29,475 nt of DNA from assembly GCA_964452415.1 (NCBI GenBank), contig CAYVME010000011.1:1-29475 (forward strand), given 5' to 3'. The translations under genes were made by a program, and so were the position numbers. This DNA is from UBA12068 sp964452415 (GTDB taxonomy: Bacteria > Patescibacteriota > Minisyncoccia > Moranbacterales > GWC2-37-73). Below, piece after piece: positions 29,333 through 29,475 of this stretch; position 1 is the first letter of the stretch, and the number at the start of each line of letters is the position of its first letter. The notes under the pieces are model-generated. The model was given only the letters and a program-made list of their open reading frames with translations. It was not told where the DNA came from and made no database searches.

Positions 29333-29475
29333 GGATTTCCGCCTCGCAATCTGCTGATTGCTCGTTGTCTGCGGTGGCGCTAAATGCTCCTGTGGTCGCA
29401 TTTATCGGCGTTCGCTGCGAAAATACTCTGCTGAGCATTTTCTGGCTCACTGCCACCGGTTCGAATCCCTGCGCA
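29333..29475 (+). repeat. Structured dispersed repeat, right copy (partial)
   Basis: This stretch shows the same block order as the left end of the window read on the other strand: GGCGCTAAATGC, GCTCACTGCCAC (29445-29456) and GGTTCGAATCC (29458-29468). Hairpins pair 29346-29351 with 29356-29361 (loop TGCT), 29381-29387 with 29398-29404, and 29419-29428 with 29433-29442 (loop TGCT, one mismatch). The sequence runs off the window end. The reverse-strand 66-codon frame here is a by-product. Confidence 0.7.

Noticed and set aside
29256..29456. 66-codon open frame on the minus strand beginning MAVSQKML
   Set aside because: It is the same repeat-derived reading as at 177; the protein similarity is confined to the repeat and the bases show hairpin rather than codon constraint.
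29445..29475. tRNA-like 3' end (GGTTCGAATCCC followed by TGCGCA)
   Set aside because: The bases around the apparent T-loop do not form a 5-bp T-stem, and no acceptor, D or anticodon arms can be found upstream; the same block recurs in the left repeat.
1..29475. CRISPR array, transposase, integrase or prophage genes
   Set aside because: No regularly spaced repeats of the needed length and no recognisable mobile-element protein were seen on either strand.

Overview
The window looks like a fragment from a Patescibacteria/CPR bacterium, probably of the Parcubacteria-Moranbacteria kind. It is AT-rich and compact, and TGA is read as stop. It carries a type IV pilus cluster with no secretin or outer-membrane genes, a MurF fused to a membrane domain, a FemX-like ligase, and several short proteins I cannot assign. 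Both ends lie in the same structured, inverted intergenic repeat, so this may be a whole contig that stopped at a dispersed repeat.

Layout. (1) 1-331: structured repeat and a bidirectional terminator. (2) 379-11405, minus strand: eleven co-directional genes, transcribed as histidine kinase, receiver-only regulator, pilB, pilC, two prepilins, a PilX-like pilin, pilM, pilN, pilO and a small membrane protein. This should encode the inner-membrane motor, platform, alignment complex and minor pilins of a type IV pilus with its own two-component switch. (3) 11595-16419: a TrmB-type regulator (minus strand) divergent from a plus-strand run of two unknown small proteins, a PEP-utilising 'swivelling-His' protein without its ATP-binding domain, and a histidine phosphatase. 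This run has matched 5' leaders and matched double-hairpin elements between genes. It is the least explained part of the window. (4) 16551-18889: ychF and thiI, both ending at strong terminators. (5) 18947-20378: ECF sigma factor and a partner membrane protein with an acidic tail. (6) 20515-25120: alpha/beta hydrolase, murF, DegT-type aminotransferase and FemX-like ligase, a tight cell-wall operon. (7) 25278-26809: small protein, endonuclease III (lacking two Fe-S cysteines) and an MTH1-like Nudix hydrolase, followed by the decayed C-terminus of a second MTH1-like Nudix gene. (8) 26950-28552: ArsR-type repressor, thioredoxin-like protein and DUF318/ArsP-type permease, a metal or metalloid response operon with a clear operator. 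(9) 28655-29179: a protein with a degenerate Nudix box. (10) 29333-29475: the second structured repeat.

No rRNA, tRNA, CRISPR array, transposase or integrase could be supported. All functions are inferred from motifs read by eye; no database search was run.
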